64,000 nucleotides of DNA, from assembly GCA_964438515.1 (NCBI GenBank), contig CAYTLK010000001.1, positions 108,112-172,111 of the forward strand, written 5' to 3'. Of the stretch, positions 1-9,100 are shown in pieces. The number at the start of each line of letters is the position of its first letter. Position 1 is the first letter of the stretch. This DNA is from RGIG3701 sp964438515 (lineage in GTDB: Bacteria > Planctomycetota > Planctomycetia > Pirellulales > Thermoguttaceae). The translations under genes and the position numbers were made by a program. The notes under the pieces were generated by a model that had not been told where the DNA came from, made no database searches, and saw only the letters and a list, made by a program, of their open reading frames with translations.

Positions 1-564
1 CTGGGAATCTACCAAGGCGTCCAACCCATTTTGGGGTACAATTACGGCGCACGACAGTTTCATCGAGTTTTTGCGGCCTGGCGGCTCGCAATTGGTCTCG
101 CGACCGTCTGGTGCATCGGAAGCGTTTCACTCGTCCTGCTGTTTCCCGTCCAAACCATAGCGCTCGTTTCCAATGAAATGACCCCTGAATTTATCTCCAT
201 GTCCGCCCCGGCGCTGCGAATTTCCCTCGCGATGTGCATCCTCATGGGGTTCCAGGTCATCGTTTCCATGTATTTTCAAACTACCGGAAAGCCGCGCCTC
301 TCCATTTTTTTGAGTTTGACCCGCCAGGTCCTTTTTATGATTCCCGCCATCCTGATTTTGCCGCGGATTTTCCCATATTTCGGTCTGCCGGCGCTGACCG
401 GCGTCTGGTGTTCCTACCCGGTCGCCGACCTGCTGGCGTTCCTTCTTTCCTCCTTCTTCTTCTACCACGAGTCCGCACAGCTCAAGTCGGGGAACATCCA
501 ATCCTCTATTCTTCCTGAAGTACCTATTTCCACAATTGAGAGTCAGCCTTCTATCACTCCTTGA
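1..564 (+). CDS. MATE family efflux transporter, C-terminal part
   Basis: This is the end of a multidrug and toxin extrusion (MATE) transporter, an inner-membrane cation/drug antiporter. The frame is open from the first base, so the gene begins outside the window. The first residues, GVQPILGYNYGARQ, match the conserved Q-P-x-x-x-x-N-Y-G-A segment of MATE proteins. At least four hydrophobic segments follow, then a polar tail of about 30 residues that probably lies in the cytoplasm. Only about 187 of the usual roughly 450 residues are present, so substrate and subfamily cannot be assigned. No T-rich terminator hairpin is obvious after the stop. Confidence 0.85.
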   Translation: MGIYQGVQPILGYNYGARQFHRVFAAWRLAIGLATVWCIGSVSLVLLFPVQTIALVSNEMTPEFISMSAPALRISLAMCILMGFQVIVSMYFQTTGKPRLSIFLSLTRQVLFMIPAILILPRIFPYFGLPALTGVWCSYPVADLLAFLLSSFFFYHESAQLKSGNIQSSILPEVPISTIESQPSITP

Positions 565-608
565 GCGAAAATCCTAGCGTTTTGAGAAGAAAACTTAAAA
601 CCTCCCCA

Positions 609-675
609 ATATTTGTGAAATTTTACAAATATTTCAGCGAAGGCACTTGACAGGACACATAAAATATGTTATACT
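609..675 (+). promoter_or_regulatory. Strong sigma-70-type promoter with flanking palindrome
   Basis: TTGACA (647-652) and TATACT (670-675) are separated by 17 nt, close to consensus. Just upstream is a 9-bp inverted repeat, AATATTTGT at 609-617 and ACAAATATT around 625-633, placed where an operator could sit. Transcription would start near 682, giving a 5' leader of about 160 nt before the small gene at 845. The leader holds short hairpins, including CACC/GGTG immediately upstream of the AGGAGGT ribosome binding site. Confidence 0.65.
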
Positions 676-844
676 TATAAAGATTGTGATTAGGAACATT
701 TGAACCTTTATTTTATTTTTGTTCGTTAATTTCCGTACATTAACGCAATTTCCAATACATATTCAAATCTTTCGTAGCGCTCTTTTTATTATGGCGCAGC
801 GGAAGTACAAATCACCTTTCGGTGTTTTATAAAAGGAGGTAAAA

Positions 845-1063
845 ATGAGAACGGTTTTTGACGCAATTCTGGAATGCGGGCACGATGAAGATTTCGTACC
901 CCAGGTTACTCCGGATTTTAAACCGACAGATGCACCTGCTGGTTCTTTGGCGAAGCTGAAGGTTCTTGCGGAACGTGTGCGGATGGGATTTCCTCTCTGG
1001 CACGAAGACGATCGAAGCGACTACAGCGGGCTGACCGGATACCGAACTTCAGACGACCGATAA
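845..1063 (+). CDS. Small hypothetical protein (72 aa)
   Basis: This short gene has a near-perfect Shine-Dalgarno (AAAGGAGGT ending 5 nt before the ATG), a strong promoter about 170 nt upstream and an intrinsic terminator just after the stop, so it is very likely expressed alone. The product is acidic and soluble, with no signal peptide or membrane segment. It starts MRTVFDAILECGHDEDF and ends with a charged tail, LTGYRTSDDR. I do not recognise the family. The long structured leader suggests post-transcriptional control, and the neighbouring convergent csrA would be an obvious candidate regulator, but that is speculation. Confidence 0.75.
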   Translation: MRTVFDAILECGHDEDFVPQVTPDFKPTDAPAGSLAKLKVLAERVRMGFPLWHEDDRSDYSGLTGYRTSDDR

Positions 1064-1085
1064 TGGTTCCGTTTCATTGCTTAAG

Positions 1086-1109
1086 GGAGACTTGCGGGTC
1101 TCCTTTTTT
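1086..1109 (+). terminator. Intrinsic terminator of the 72-aa gene
   Basis: GGAGAC (1086-1091) pairs with GTCTCC (1098-1103) and is followed by six Ts. It lies about 22 nt after the stop at 1063. Confidence 0.85.
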
Positions 1110-1140
1110 CGTATTTAACGACACAAGCACCACATCAATC

Positions 1141-1172
1141 AAAAAAAAGAAGGCCTTTCGACCTTCTTTTTT
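1141..1172. terminator. Bidirectional terminator between convergent genes
   Basis: AGAAGG (1148-1153) pairs with CCTTCT (1162-1167). An A-run lies before the stem and a T-run after it, so it can terminate both the rightward small gene and the leftward csrA transcript. Confidence 0.8.
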
Positions 1173-1220
1173 CTTGCCTTTTATTCCGCGAGTTTCAATC
1201 GGTGTTGTTTCTGAAATTTT

Positions 1221-1595
1221 TTAATCTTTATCCCAGCGAAAATACTTTCGAACGGGACACTGGCGATTCGTGTTTGCCACAGAATCTTTTGCAAGTTCTT
1301 CTTCCGCAACCACACAGCAGGAAGGTGCACTTGCAGTTTTCACGTCCGATTCCTCCTGTACGATCCTGCGCGCATAAGAACGCAGAGGAGCCCTTTTGAC
1401 GGGAGCCGACTCCCGTTCCGGCATAGGCGCAGCCTTGCATTCGCCGTCTTTTTCCAATTCGTCGCGCAGAACAAGCACATCATCCGGTGCTTCAATTCCG
1501 AGACGGACTCGATCTTTAGTCAAACGAACCACCGTAACCACGATGGATTCGCCCACACGAATCCGTTCACTTTCCTTGCGGGACAATACTAACAT
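1221..1595 (-). CDS. csrA: Carbon storage regulator CsrA with C-terminal extension
   Basis: CsrA is a small dimeric RNA-binding protein that blocks or stabilises mRNAs by binding GGA motifs. The N-terminus MLVLSRKESERIRVGESI and the following segment VRLGIEAPDDVLVLRDEL give the full canonical CsrA fold (about 60 residues). The ATG at 1595 was chosen because CsrA proteins start MLVLSR and because GGGAGG lies 6 nt upstream. The protein then runs on for about 65 residues beyond the normal end, with basic stretches and a Cys pair (APSCCVVAEEE). Such a tail is uncommon and its role is unknown. It sits 20 nt downstream of the partner gene at 1616-1915, in an apparent operon. Confidence 0.92.
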   Translation of the reverse strand: MLVLSRKESERIRVGESIVVTVVRLTKDRVRLGIEAPDDVLVLRDELEKDGECKAAPMPERESAPVKRAPLRSYARRIVQEESDVKTASAPSCCVVAEEELAKDSVANTNRQCPVRKYFRWDKD

Positions 1596-1615
1596 TCTAA
1601 ACCTCCCTGTGGATT

Positions 1616-1915
1616 TCAAAATCCAAGACTCAAATCATCATGAATTGAATCCAATATTTTTGTTTGTTGTACTTTTTCTCCTGTTGGACCGTAAAACAGG
1701 ACCTGATTTTTCTCCGCTTCCCAGATGGCGGTAAATTTCACCATTCGGGGACCATGGAGGCAGTAAAAAATACCGCACGGTCTTCCTCCGCGTCTCAAAA
1801 GACTCTTCGTCATCTGAAACGCATTTTTCTTTAAATGATTGTGGAGACACAACGTCTCATTCACATAATCACAGAGTTCAGAACAGTTGGAAATTCTGAG
1901 CTGACAGCAGACCAT
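1616..1915 (-). CDS. Hypothetical protein in operon with csrA (99 aa)
   Basis: A small gene immediately upstream of csrA on the same strand, with its stop 20 nt from the csrA start. The start at 1915 (MVCCQLRISNCSEL) is preferred over an upstream in-frame Met because GAGAGGA lies 7 to 8 nt before it. The protein has five cysteines in the first half, then a segment that reads like a small beta-rich domain (GIFYCLHGPRMVKFTAIWE, KNQVLFYGPTGEKV). I recognise no named family. Tight coupling with csrA suggests a functional link. An alternative longer start at 2020 lacks a ribosome binding site. Confidence 0.7.
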   Translation of the reverse strand: MVCCQLRISNCSELCDYVNETLCLHNHLKKNAFQMTKSLLRRGGRPCGIFYCLHGPRMVKFTAIWEAEKNQVLFYGPTGEKVQQTKILDSIHDDLSLGF

Positions 1916-2480
1916 TGACGATCCTCTCTTCCGTGTTGATCTGCGGACCAATATTTTCTGCGAAAATTGATTGGTTTGGGAAAAACGACACACCCTTAAA
2001 AACGTTTTTTTACGATTCAATTCCGTTCACGAATCAGAAAAATCCTCTTCTTCTGACTTTTGGGAATCATTGTGCCGCTTTTCTTTTTACAATAATGTTT
2101 ATCGTGATATTTGGTCCAAGAATTTGTTATTTTTTTCAGTATAACTGTTGTTTCTATTGCAAAAGATAGATAAAACAGTTAATTTAATGCGTCTTGCAAT
2201 TATGGGAAATATCGGCAATTTATGACGCGCAAATTCAGCCCTAAAAGACTCTTTTCCCCTTTTTTTACAGGTTTTTCAGGGAAAGGTTTTGAAAAAATGG
2301 ACTGGCACAAACAGGAAGATTCTAACGATTGACCGGAATAACGGACTCGTGAGACTTCAAACGAGGAAATCGACTGAAAAGATTTCCGAAATATTCCAGG
2401 GGGGGTAGTACAATTTTAAAATTCAGATAAAATAAGAGTCCTATTTTTCTCCGTTTCCACTCATTCAGAAAGCAAAAACG
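1916..2480. other. Divergent intergenic region, csrA operon / galT
   Basis: About 565 nt with no supportable gene. It must contain the promoters of the leftward csrA operon and the rightward galT gene. I see no match close enough to consensus to place either one, and no repeat shared with the rest of the window. Confidence 0.5.
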
Positions 2481-3581
2481 ATGCGATACGATCCCATTTA
2501 CGATATTTGGGTGGCGGTTTCCGAAAAAAGAAGAGTCCGCCCGATGGATTTTCACAGCGAGAAAGAACCAGCTCCGCATCTGAAGTACAACTGCCGCTGT
2601 CCGTTCTGCGAGGGAAACGAATTGGAAACTCCTGCGGAACTGGATGCCGTTTCGAGAGAAATTCCGCTGGAAACATCCGAGTTAGAACCGCGCAATCTGG
2701 AAAAAACGCTCGACGATTACCGCCGTCCCAACGCCCCAGGATGGATCGTTCGTTCCGTTCCGAACCGCTATCCGTTTGTGGAACCCGACAAAGAACGAAC
2801 TTTTCAGAAATTCGGACCGTATATTGCTGCGCCCAATACCGGTCAGCAAGAGGTGTTGGTGGACGCGCCGTTTCACGACACGTCGCTCAGCGAATTAAAT
2901 CCGGAAGAGTTTCAATATCTTATCCATTTTTACCATCGGAGACTTCATCAACTCCGAAAAGAGGGGCGATGGGCGTACGCGCAGCTCTTCAAAAATCAAG
3001 GTCAAGCGGCGGGAGCGTCCCTCACGCACATTCATTCGCAGCTCGTGGCGCTTCCTTTCGTTCCTCCTTCCATCTTGCAGGAACAGCACTTTCTGGAACT
3101 CCATCGTCGTGAAACCGGCAAATGCTACCATTGCGAGATTCTGGAATACGAAATGCGCGAAAAATGGCGATTTGTGGCGCAAACGAAATATTTTGACGTT
3201 TTTTGTCCTTTTGCGTCCCGTTACTGTGGCGAAATTCATATCGTCCCGCAGCGTCACGTCCCGTGTTTCGTGCAATCGAGCCGCGAAGAACTCGACGATC
3301 TGGCGTCTCTGCTGCGAAAGACGATTCAACGTTTGGAAAAAATTTTGCCTGTTGCGGATTACAATCTCGTTTTTCGAACCTCTCCGTGGTTTTATACGGC
3401 TCAAGGGGTGCAGACAGACCCGAATTTTCACTGGCGGCTTGAAATCTGTCCGAGAATCACCGCACAGGCGGGATTTGAGATGGGAACCGGCTGTTTTGTA
3501 AATCCTGTCGCTCCTGAAACGGTCGCAGCCGTCATGGGGAGCGAAAAAGATGAAAAAGAAGTCCTAAAAACACAATATTAA
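2481..3581 (+). CDS. galT: Galactose-1-phosphate uridylyltransferase
   Basis: GalT transfers UMP from UDP-glucose to galactose 1-phosphate in the Leloir pathway of galactose use. The 366-residue length fits the family. The zinc-site motif CPFCEG is at residues 40-45. The catalytic motif THIHSQ places the uridylylated nucleophile at His185, with His183 before it. A second CxxC (CYHCEI) follows, and the C-terminal half carries the usual HIVPQRHV strand. No galK or galE lies nearby. The ribosome binding site is weak. The last 8 codons fall inside repeat family 1, whose conserved block begins at 3558, so the element may have supplied the present C-terminus. Confidence 0.93.
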   Translation: MRYDPIYDIWVAVSEKRRVRPMDFHSEKEPAPHLKYNCRCPFCEGNELETPAELDAVSREIPLETSELEPRNLEKTLDDYRRPNAPGWIVRSVPNRYPFVEPDKERTFQKFGPYIAAPNTGQQEVLVDAPFHDTSLSELNPEEFQYLIHFYHRRLHQLRKEGRWAYAQLFKNQGQAAGASLTHIHSQLVALPFVPPSILQEQHFLELHRRETGKCYHCEILEYEMREKWRFVAQTKYFDVFCPFASRYCGEIHIVPQRHVPCFVQSSREELDDLASLLRKTIQRLEKILPVADYNLVFRTSPWFYTAQGVQTDPNFHWRLEICPRITAQAGFEMGTGCFVNPVAPETVAAVMGSEKDEKEVLKTQY

Positions 3582-3722
3582 AAAGTTTTTGAAAAAGGGG
3601 TCTGGGGAAAAAACAACATTCAAAATGTTTTTTCCCCACGACCGTCACGACAGTACGGGAGCGTTTTGTTTCCTCCCGTTAGGGTGGAAACTCCGCCACG
3701 TACAAAAAGTCCTTGAAACGCG
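3558..3722 (+). repeat. Dispersed structured element, family 1, copy 1
   Basis: About 165 nt that recurs at 61422-61586. Shared blocks include GAAGTCCTAAAAAC, AATATTA, GGTCTGGGG, CCCCACGACCG, CAGTACGGGAGCGT, GTTTCCTCCCGTTAGG and GAAAC. Predicted helices: AAAAAC/GTTTTT near 3566-3590; a 12-bp stem with GGGGAAAAAACA (3604-3615) pairing with TGTTTTTTCCCC; and ACGGGAG (3655-3661) with CTCCCGT. The long stem is kept in copy 2 with different sequence. It begins inside the end of galT and fills most of the gap to folC. Confidence 0.75.
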
Positions 3723-3876
3723 ATCTGTATTGTACGGTTTTGCACAAAATTGTTTTTTTACAAAAATTTCAATTTTGATGTTTTTAGAACTTCCTTTATC
3801 TGATTCCACTTTTTTTCGTGAAACCTGAATGGGAATTTTTGCGGACGAACTTTACAGCTTTTTTGCGAACGAACTT

Positions 3877-5166
3877 TTACCGCTGCTGCGGAACAGACGG
3901 CTCGGTCGCCAAATCGTAAATTTCCCGCAAAAGAAAAAAAGAACCCGTCACAAGCAGAACGGTCGACATATTTTCTTGAGGAATGGACATTCGGTAGGCG
4001 TCTTGCGACTTTTTTTCTTCCACAATCTCCCCATTCCACCCAATTTGACACAAAAAAGGGCGTATTTCTTGCGTCGGAGTTGTGCGTTCAGATAAAAATT
4101 CCGTTAAAACCAGCTTTTCTGGAGTCAGTTCCTGAAGAATTTCCAACATTTTGCGCCAGTTTTTATCCTGTGCGGACGCAAAAACAACCCGTTTGGGGGA
4201 CTGCGGAAAGGTTTTTTTTATCCATTCGACGGTTTCGCGCATCGACTCCGGACTGTGTGCCGCATCCAGAATCACCGTCGGATTCTGACGAACCAACTCA
4301 ATCCTCCCCGGTAAACGAGCGCGCTTCAACCCGTTGCGGATGTTCTGGAGAGAAACCCATCGTCGAAAAAACTCCATAGATTTCAGTACGATTGCAGCAT
4401 TCCGACGCTGGTGAGCGCCCGGCATTCCAAGCGGAATTCCCTCGCCGATTTCCACAGGAAACTGCTTTCCCGCCCAAGCGTCCGGCGCGTGTTTTTCGGT
4501 TGCGATTCCATGTATAATCGGAAAAACACGTTCGAAAACCTCCGGCGCCATTGCGCCCACGATGAGCGGAACCTCTTCTTTCACAATCCCCGCTTTTTCC
4601 CGAGCGATTTCTTCAACCGTTCCGCCCAGCTGCGCCGTATGTTCGAGCGCGATATTCGTAATAATGCACAAACTCGGACGACAGATGTTCGTCGCGTCAG
4701 TTCGTCCTCCGAGACCGACCTCCACAACGGCAAAATCGACATTTTCCTCCGCAAAATATTCAAACGCAGCAACCGTCAGAATCTCAAAGACCGTTACACT
4801 TTCACCATCTTCACCAATTTCACTCATTTTATCGAGTGCCGGACGAATTTTTTCTTCCAAAATAGCGTTCAGACGCTCGCGAGAGATTGGAACGCCATTG
4901 ATTTGAATGCGTTCTTCAAGTTTGCGCACGTGAGGCGATGTGTACAATCCGACCCGGAGCCCTGCTTCCTCCAAAACGCAGCTCAGCATGGCGGCCGTGC
5001 TTCCTTTTCCTTTGCTTCCTGTAACGTGAATCACAGCAAACTGTCGTTCGGGAAAATCGAGCATTTCGTGCAGAACTTCCACACGATGAAGATCGAACTC
5101 TTTCGTCGAATAGGAGGGCTGAAGCTCCATATTCAGGCGAGATTTAAGCAGCGAAAAATCAAACAT
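3877..5166 (-). CDS. folC: Folylpolyglutamate synthase / dihydrofolate synthase
   Basis: FolC is an ATP-dependent ligase that adds glutamate to dihydropteroate and to folates. At 429 residues it has normal length. The Mur-ligase-type P-loop TGSKGKGSTAAML lies at residues 49-60. Further family signatures are LYTSPHV, EVGLGGRTDATN and LDAAHSPESM near the start of the C-terminal domain. The ATG at 5166 overlaps the stop of a short upstream reading frame (TAATG), but no clear Shine-Dalgarno is present. It converges with galT. Confidence 0.92.
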   Translation of the reverse strand: MFDFSLLKSRLNMELQPSYSTKEFDLHRVEVLHEMLDFPERQFAVIHVTGSKGKGSTAAMLSCVLEEAGLRVGLYTSPHVRKLEERIQINGVPISRERLNAILEEKIRPALDKMSEIGEDGESVTVFEILTVAAFEYFAEENVDFAVVEVGLGGRTDATNICRPSLCIITNIALEHTAQLGGTVEEIAREKAGIVKEEVPLIVGAMAPEVFERVFPIIHGIATEKHAPDAWAGKQFPVEIGEGIPLGMPGAHQRRNAAIVLKSMEFFRRWVSLQNIRNGLKRARLPGRIELVRQNPTVILDAAHSPESMRETVEWIKKTFPQSPKRVVFASAQDKNWRKMLEILQELTPEKLVLTEFLSERTTPTQEIRPFLCQIGWNGEIVEEKKSQDAYRMSIPQENMSTVLLVTGSFFLLREIYDLATEPSVPQQR

Positions 5167-5350
5167 TATTCAATATTAGGCGTTTTTTCAGGTGTGAAAT
5201 CTGCGAGGTCGCGGAGCGATTTTCCCGCAGGGTGAATCACACGGGAAACCAAGGCCGAAAAACTCGTTACGATTCCTGAAATTTCAAGCAGGATGCGTAT
5301 AATATAAAGGAATAAAAACAAATGAGGAAAATTAATTTTGAAACACTTTT

Positions 5351-5384
5351 GAACATTTTCAATCATTTTCAAGCATTTTCAAAC
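5351..5384. repeat. Short tandem repeat, period 10
   Basis: Three consecutive near-identical 10-nt units of the form CATTTTCAAN lie between folC and the VOC gene. The flanking interval (5167-5414) also holds a 60-residue leftward frame with one hydrophobic segment. That frame has only weak start signals, so it is not called as a gene. Confidence 0.5.
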
Positions 5385-5414
5385 AAATTTCCTCACAGTT
5401 TTTAGGATTCCGTC

Positions 5415-5741
5415 TTAATTCTGCGACATCTGGCAGTATTCCGTAACGACACCATTTTCATCGGTGAAAAACGCGATTCGGATTCCGGGAACCACATCCA
5501 TCGGTCCCCAAAAACACTTTTTATTTTCACATTTTGCATCAATTTCATCGACCAAATACGCAATATGACCGCCTTTCGCAACAGGAAGGCCGGCCATCGG
5601 AGAATCTGAGTCGAAACACAAATATTCGATTGTGTTCGGATCCTGTGCCGGGTCGGTCGCCCAGCATTTAATGGATTCCAAATAGAACATTCCTTCTTTT
5701 TTTTCCGGAACGGCAGCTCCGTAATGCGCGAACTTTTTCAT
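5415..5741 (-). CDS. VOC (glyoxalase-fold) family protein, 108 aa
   Basis: A small soluble protein that reads as one vicinal-oxygen-chelate module: an N-terminal strand (KKFAHYGAAVPEKKEG), the segment KGGHIAYLVDEIDAK with a typical metal-ligand His, and the closing strands IRIAFFTDENGVVTEYCQ with a terminal Glu ligand. Such single-module proteins act as dimers in lyases, dioxygenases or antibiotic-binding proteins, so no substrate can be assigned. AAAAAGGAGA lies 6 nt before the ATG. The fold call is by pattern only. Confidence 0.7.
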   Translation of the reverse strand: MKKFAHYGAAVPEKKEGMFYLESIKCWATDPAQDPNTIEYLCFDSDSPMAGLPVAKGGHIAYLVDEIDAKCENKKCFWGPMDVVPGIRIAFFTDENGVVTEYCQMSQN

Positions 5742-6033
5742 ACAAACTCTCCTTTTTCATAAAAAACTACGTAAAAACCGTTTTTCCTGACGTTTCGCGG
5801 AATACGATTTTGTAACATCAACAGGATTCCTTTATTGAAACTCAAAATAAGATTTTTTTCAAGGAGCGGGTCCCCTGTTTTCGTCAAAAAATTTCAAAAA
5901 ATTTTCATAAACTCCAGCTTTCGGACCGTTTTTTCCAAAAAAACAGCCCCGGTCCCTTTTTCCTTTCCCGTTCCGTGGTATAATGGGCGGTATAGTATAT
6001 ACATGAAAAACGGTATATTTTAACCTTCCTGTA

Positions 6034-6137
6034 CTGATTTCACTTGAAAATTTCCTTTGGACGCCGCAACGTCCGTCGTTTCGCAATCGCGCGAGCAACG
6101 AGAAGCGGAAATTCAAAAGGAGTCGGGTAAAATTTGA
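6034..6137 (+). repeat. Dispersed structured element, family 2, copy C
   Basis: This segment ends about 21 nt before the start codon of the DUF4091 gene and aligns with copies at 30325-30428 and 59764-59855 (inverted). Shared blocks: CACTTGAAA, TTTGG, GTCGTTTC, AACGA, AAGC, AAATTCAAAA and TCGGGTAAAAT. Predicted pairings are an outer TTGA...ATTTCC with GGAAAT-TCAA, a local GGACG/CGTCC hairpin found only in this copy, and the central CGTT-CGC/GCG-AACG hairpin. Copies A and B have CTC/GAG where this one has CGC/GCG, a compensatory change. Confidence 0.7.
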
Positions 6138-6158
6138 GCTAAAAAAAGGAAAATTCCC

Positions 6159-9100
6159 ATGAAATTATTCTCACCGCAACTTCAGCTCGCCGCGCTCTGC
6201 TGTTTTGTGGGGGTGCTGCTTGGAAGCGCCCCATTATTCGCGCAGTCTGACGGCTGGAACACGCAACTTTCTACTTCGGATGGAGGGTTTTGGAAGAAAC
6301 GCATTTCTTTCACGATTGAAATCAGTGATGAAATTCTAAAAAATCTGAAACAGAAAAACGCCTCCCTTTTCGACGAAAAGAATGACGAAAAAGGCGCAGA
6401 CGAAGCTGGAATGAAGTCCAAACTTCAGCCGAAAGAATTCATTTTTACGCTTGTAACTCCGGAAGAAAAAACCGCTTCCGAAGCAAAAACGCAGACTAAA
6501 AACGCATTTTTCCTCCCCATTGCAGGCGCGAAAGCCGAAGAAATTCGTGTTTGCGACGCCAAACAAACGGAATATCTTTTTGAAATTCTCGACAAAAATA
6601 AAAAACCTCAGCACGAGGGCGTTCTTGAATCCGGGGCGCAGCTCATCATTCCGATCGAATTGACGACTATCCCTCAAACTTCCGTATTTTACGTATATTA
6701 CGACAATCCGCGCTCGTGGGTTTTGCCGGATTGGTGGGCGATGCGGCGTTTTTCGAATGGTGGGTTTGAAGAAGGTTCAACTGTCCCCGATGAATGGGCG
6801 CTGGATTCAAGTGACGCAGAACATCAGATTTCCTGGTCGAATGACGTCGTTCGAAACGGCAAAAAATCCATCAAAACGGTCGTTTCGAAAGGTGCGGAAG
6901 CCGCTTGGATCGGGGCGCGAGAAAACTCAATTCCCGCAAAACCCGGCGAGCACTACCGTCTGTCCGGCTGGACCCGTGCTGAAAATATTGAGGGATTTGC
7001 AGGTTTCTTTTACCACGTCGGAAATGCAAAAAATGAAATGGTTCAAAGCGGAATGCTTTCCGCCAAAGACGCCGCTTACGACTGGAAAGAAATGAGTGCA
7101 GAATTCACAATTCCTCTTGATTGCGACCGAATCACCGTCGGAACTGTTTTGCGCGGGACCGGAACGGCCTGGTACGACGATGTGACGCTCGAATTGCTTG
7201 AAAGTTCCGGCGAAACGCTTGATGTTCCGTGTACTTCCGGCTCGGTCGAGGATTTTCCGCTCGTCGAACGCTTTCCCGAACAGAATAATGCAGACGGAAC
7301 AACCGTTTTCAATGCTGAAACATTTTTCAAAACTACGGAGCTTCCTCGATTCGCGTTCGTGAAAATCACCAACGAAATGGATGAAAAACGTACAACGCTC
7401 GTAAACATTCGTGCGTCACTCGTAAGCGCCCGATGGCGGGTCGAAATGAATTCCGATTCCGTCGAAATTCTGGGTCTGGACGGGAAACCGCTTGAATTTG
7501 ATTGTTTGGGGGCGAATTTTTTCATCACACCAACGCTTCCGGCCCGCAGCGTTTGCTACCTCCTCCTGGTGGAAAAACCGACAGCCGTTTCTCAAAGTGA
7601 GGCCGCCCGAAAAGAACGCGACAAAATTCAAACCGACTCCGCTTTTCCCGGTACTTCACTCCAGAATTCCGAATCAGAAAATCCTTCCCAGCTGATTTCT
7701 GACGCGGATTCTGCGGGACTTGCGATTCTCGGAAAGAACAATCTGGTACAAAATCCAGGTTTCGAAACGCTCAACGAGGCGGGAAAACCCGAAGGTTGGG
7801 ACGACGGCGCCGCATTGGAAGGGCTGACGTTCAACATCATTCCGCCCGACGATGGAAAGAAAGACGCGCCTCAACTGAATTTTGGGAAAAATTGTGCCGA
7901 AATTCATTTCGAACCGAACGTAAAACCGAGTTGGAACGGATGGCGTCAAACGGTAAAAATCGCGCCGAATCGCAGCTATTTCTTCGGCGCATGGATGAAG
8001 AGCGCTCAAAAATCTGGCACGCTCTCAATTCACATTCATTTTTTGAATGCGGAGAATCAGCACACGGTTTCAGGTTCGATGACGAGCGTCAGCGCGTCCA
8101 GCCGTGGTGAAAACGAATGGACGTTTGTAGGCGGAATGCTTCGATCGCCGGCCGATGCTGCGTACATGTCGCTTCAGCTGACGGTAAACGAAAACGGAGT
8201 TTTTTGTTACGATAATGTGCTCGTTACGGAGATGGAAACAGGAACTCCGGAACGTTTTCAAGGAGGTTCGACCGGAATTTTCCAGGTCCCGGCGATCGTC
8301 AAAGTTTTTCCGGACTCCACCTATCCGCGAAATCCGGAGGAACTTCAAAATTTGAGTTTTCATCCCGTCACAACTGCCAAAAACGAAGAAGAAACGGTAC
8401 AGTTTGCGTTGCGCTATCCGTCAGATCGCCGCTATGAAGTGGAACTCGTTCCTGCGGCTTCGGCAGACGGAAAGACGGTGCTTCCGACAGAACTTTACGC
8501 CGTCGCGACGGTTCCTGTGAAACACGTTACGAGTTACTACAACACCCGGACGGCCAAATGGTTCCGTAAATTACCGAGCGGAAACGGAAGTGCCGACGGC
8601 TGGGTCGGTTACTGGCCCGACCCGATGATTCGATTCGCGAATCTGGCCGCGACCTCCGGAAAGTTGAAATCTGTACCGCTTAAAGAGGTTCAAAACGTCT
8701 GGAATTCACTTTCGAACGTTCAATATTCAAGCGACGCGCAGCGCGTTTGCCGCCTCAGCGAGCAAAATCTGCTGGAGTTGAAAGCTTGGGAAACGCGTGC
8801 GCTGTGCGTGATTGTTAAAACAAGTACAGAAATCAATTCCGGACTTTATTCTGGAAAAATTCGTTTTCGGGACCTCGAAAGCGGAAAAATCTCCTCCATT
8901 CCATTCCAATTGGACGTGAAAAACTTCGCGATTCCGGACGAGCCGGTTTGCGGCGCCATCTACGATTGCCGCGCGTCCCATCCCGAATATTGGAACTCAA
9001 AAAACAGTACGGAAATCGTGGACCGAATGATTCGATTCCTCGCCTCCAAACGTCTGGCTTCCGACAAAATGCGGGCGGAACCGAAATTCTCGTACGATAA

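Noticed and set aside
3589..3828. 79-codon frame after galT
   Set aside because: It lies within repeat family 1 copy 1, and its translation follows the structured element rather than a protein pattern.
5166..5372. 68-codon leftward frame overlapping the folC start by TAATG
   Set aside because: It begins with TTG, lacks a Shine-Dalgarno and resembles no family. It could be a small membrane protein, but the support is too thin.
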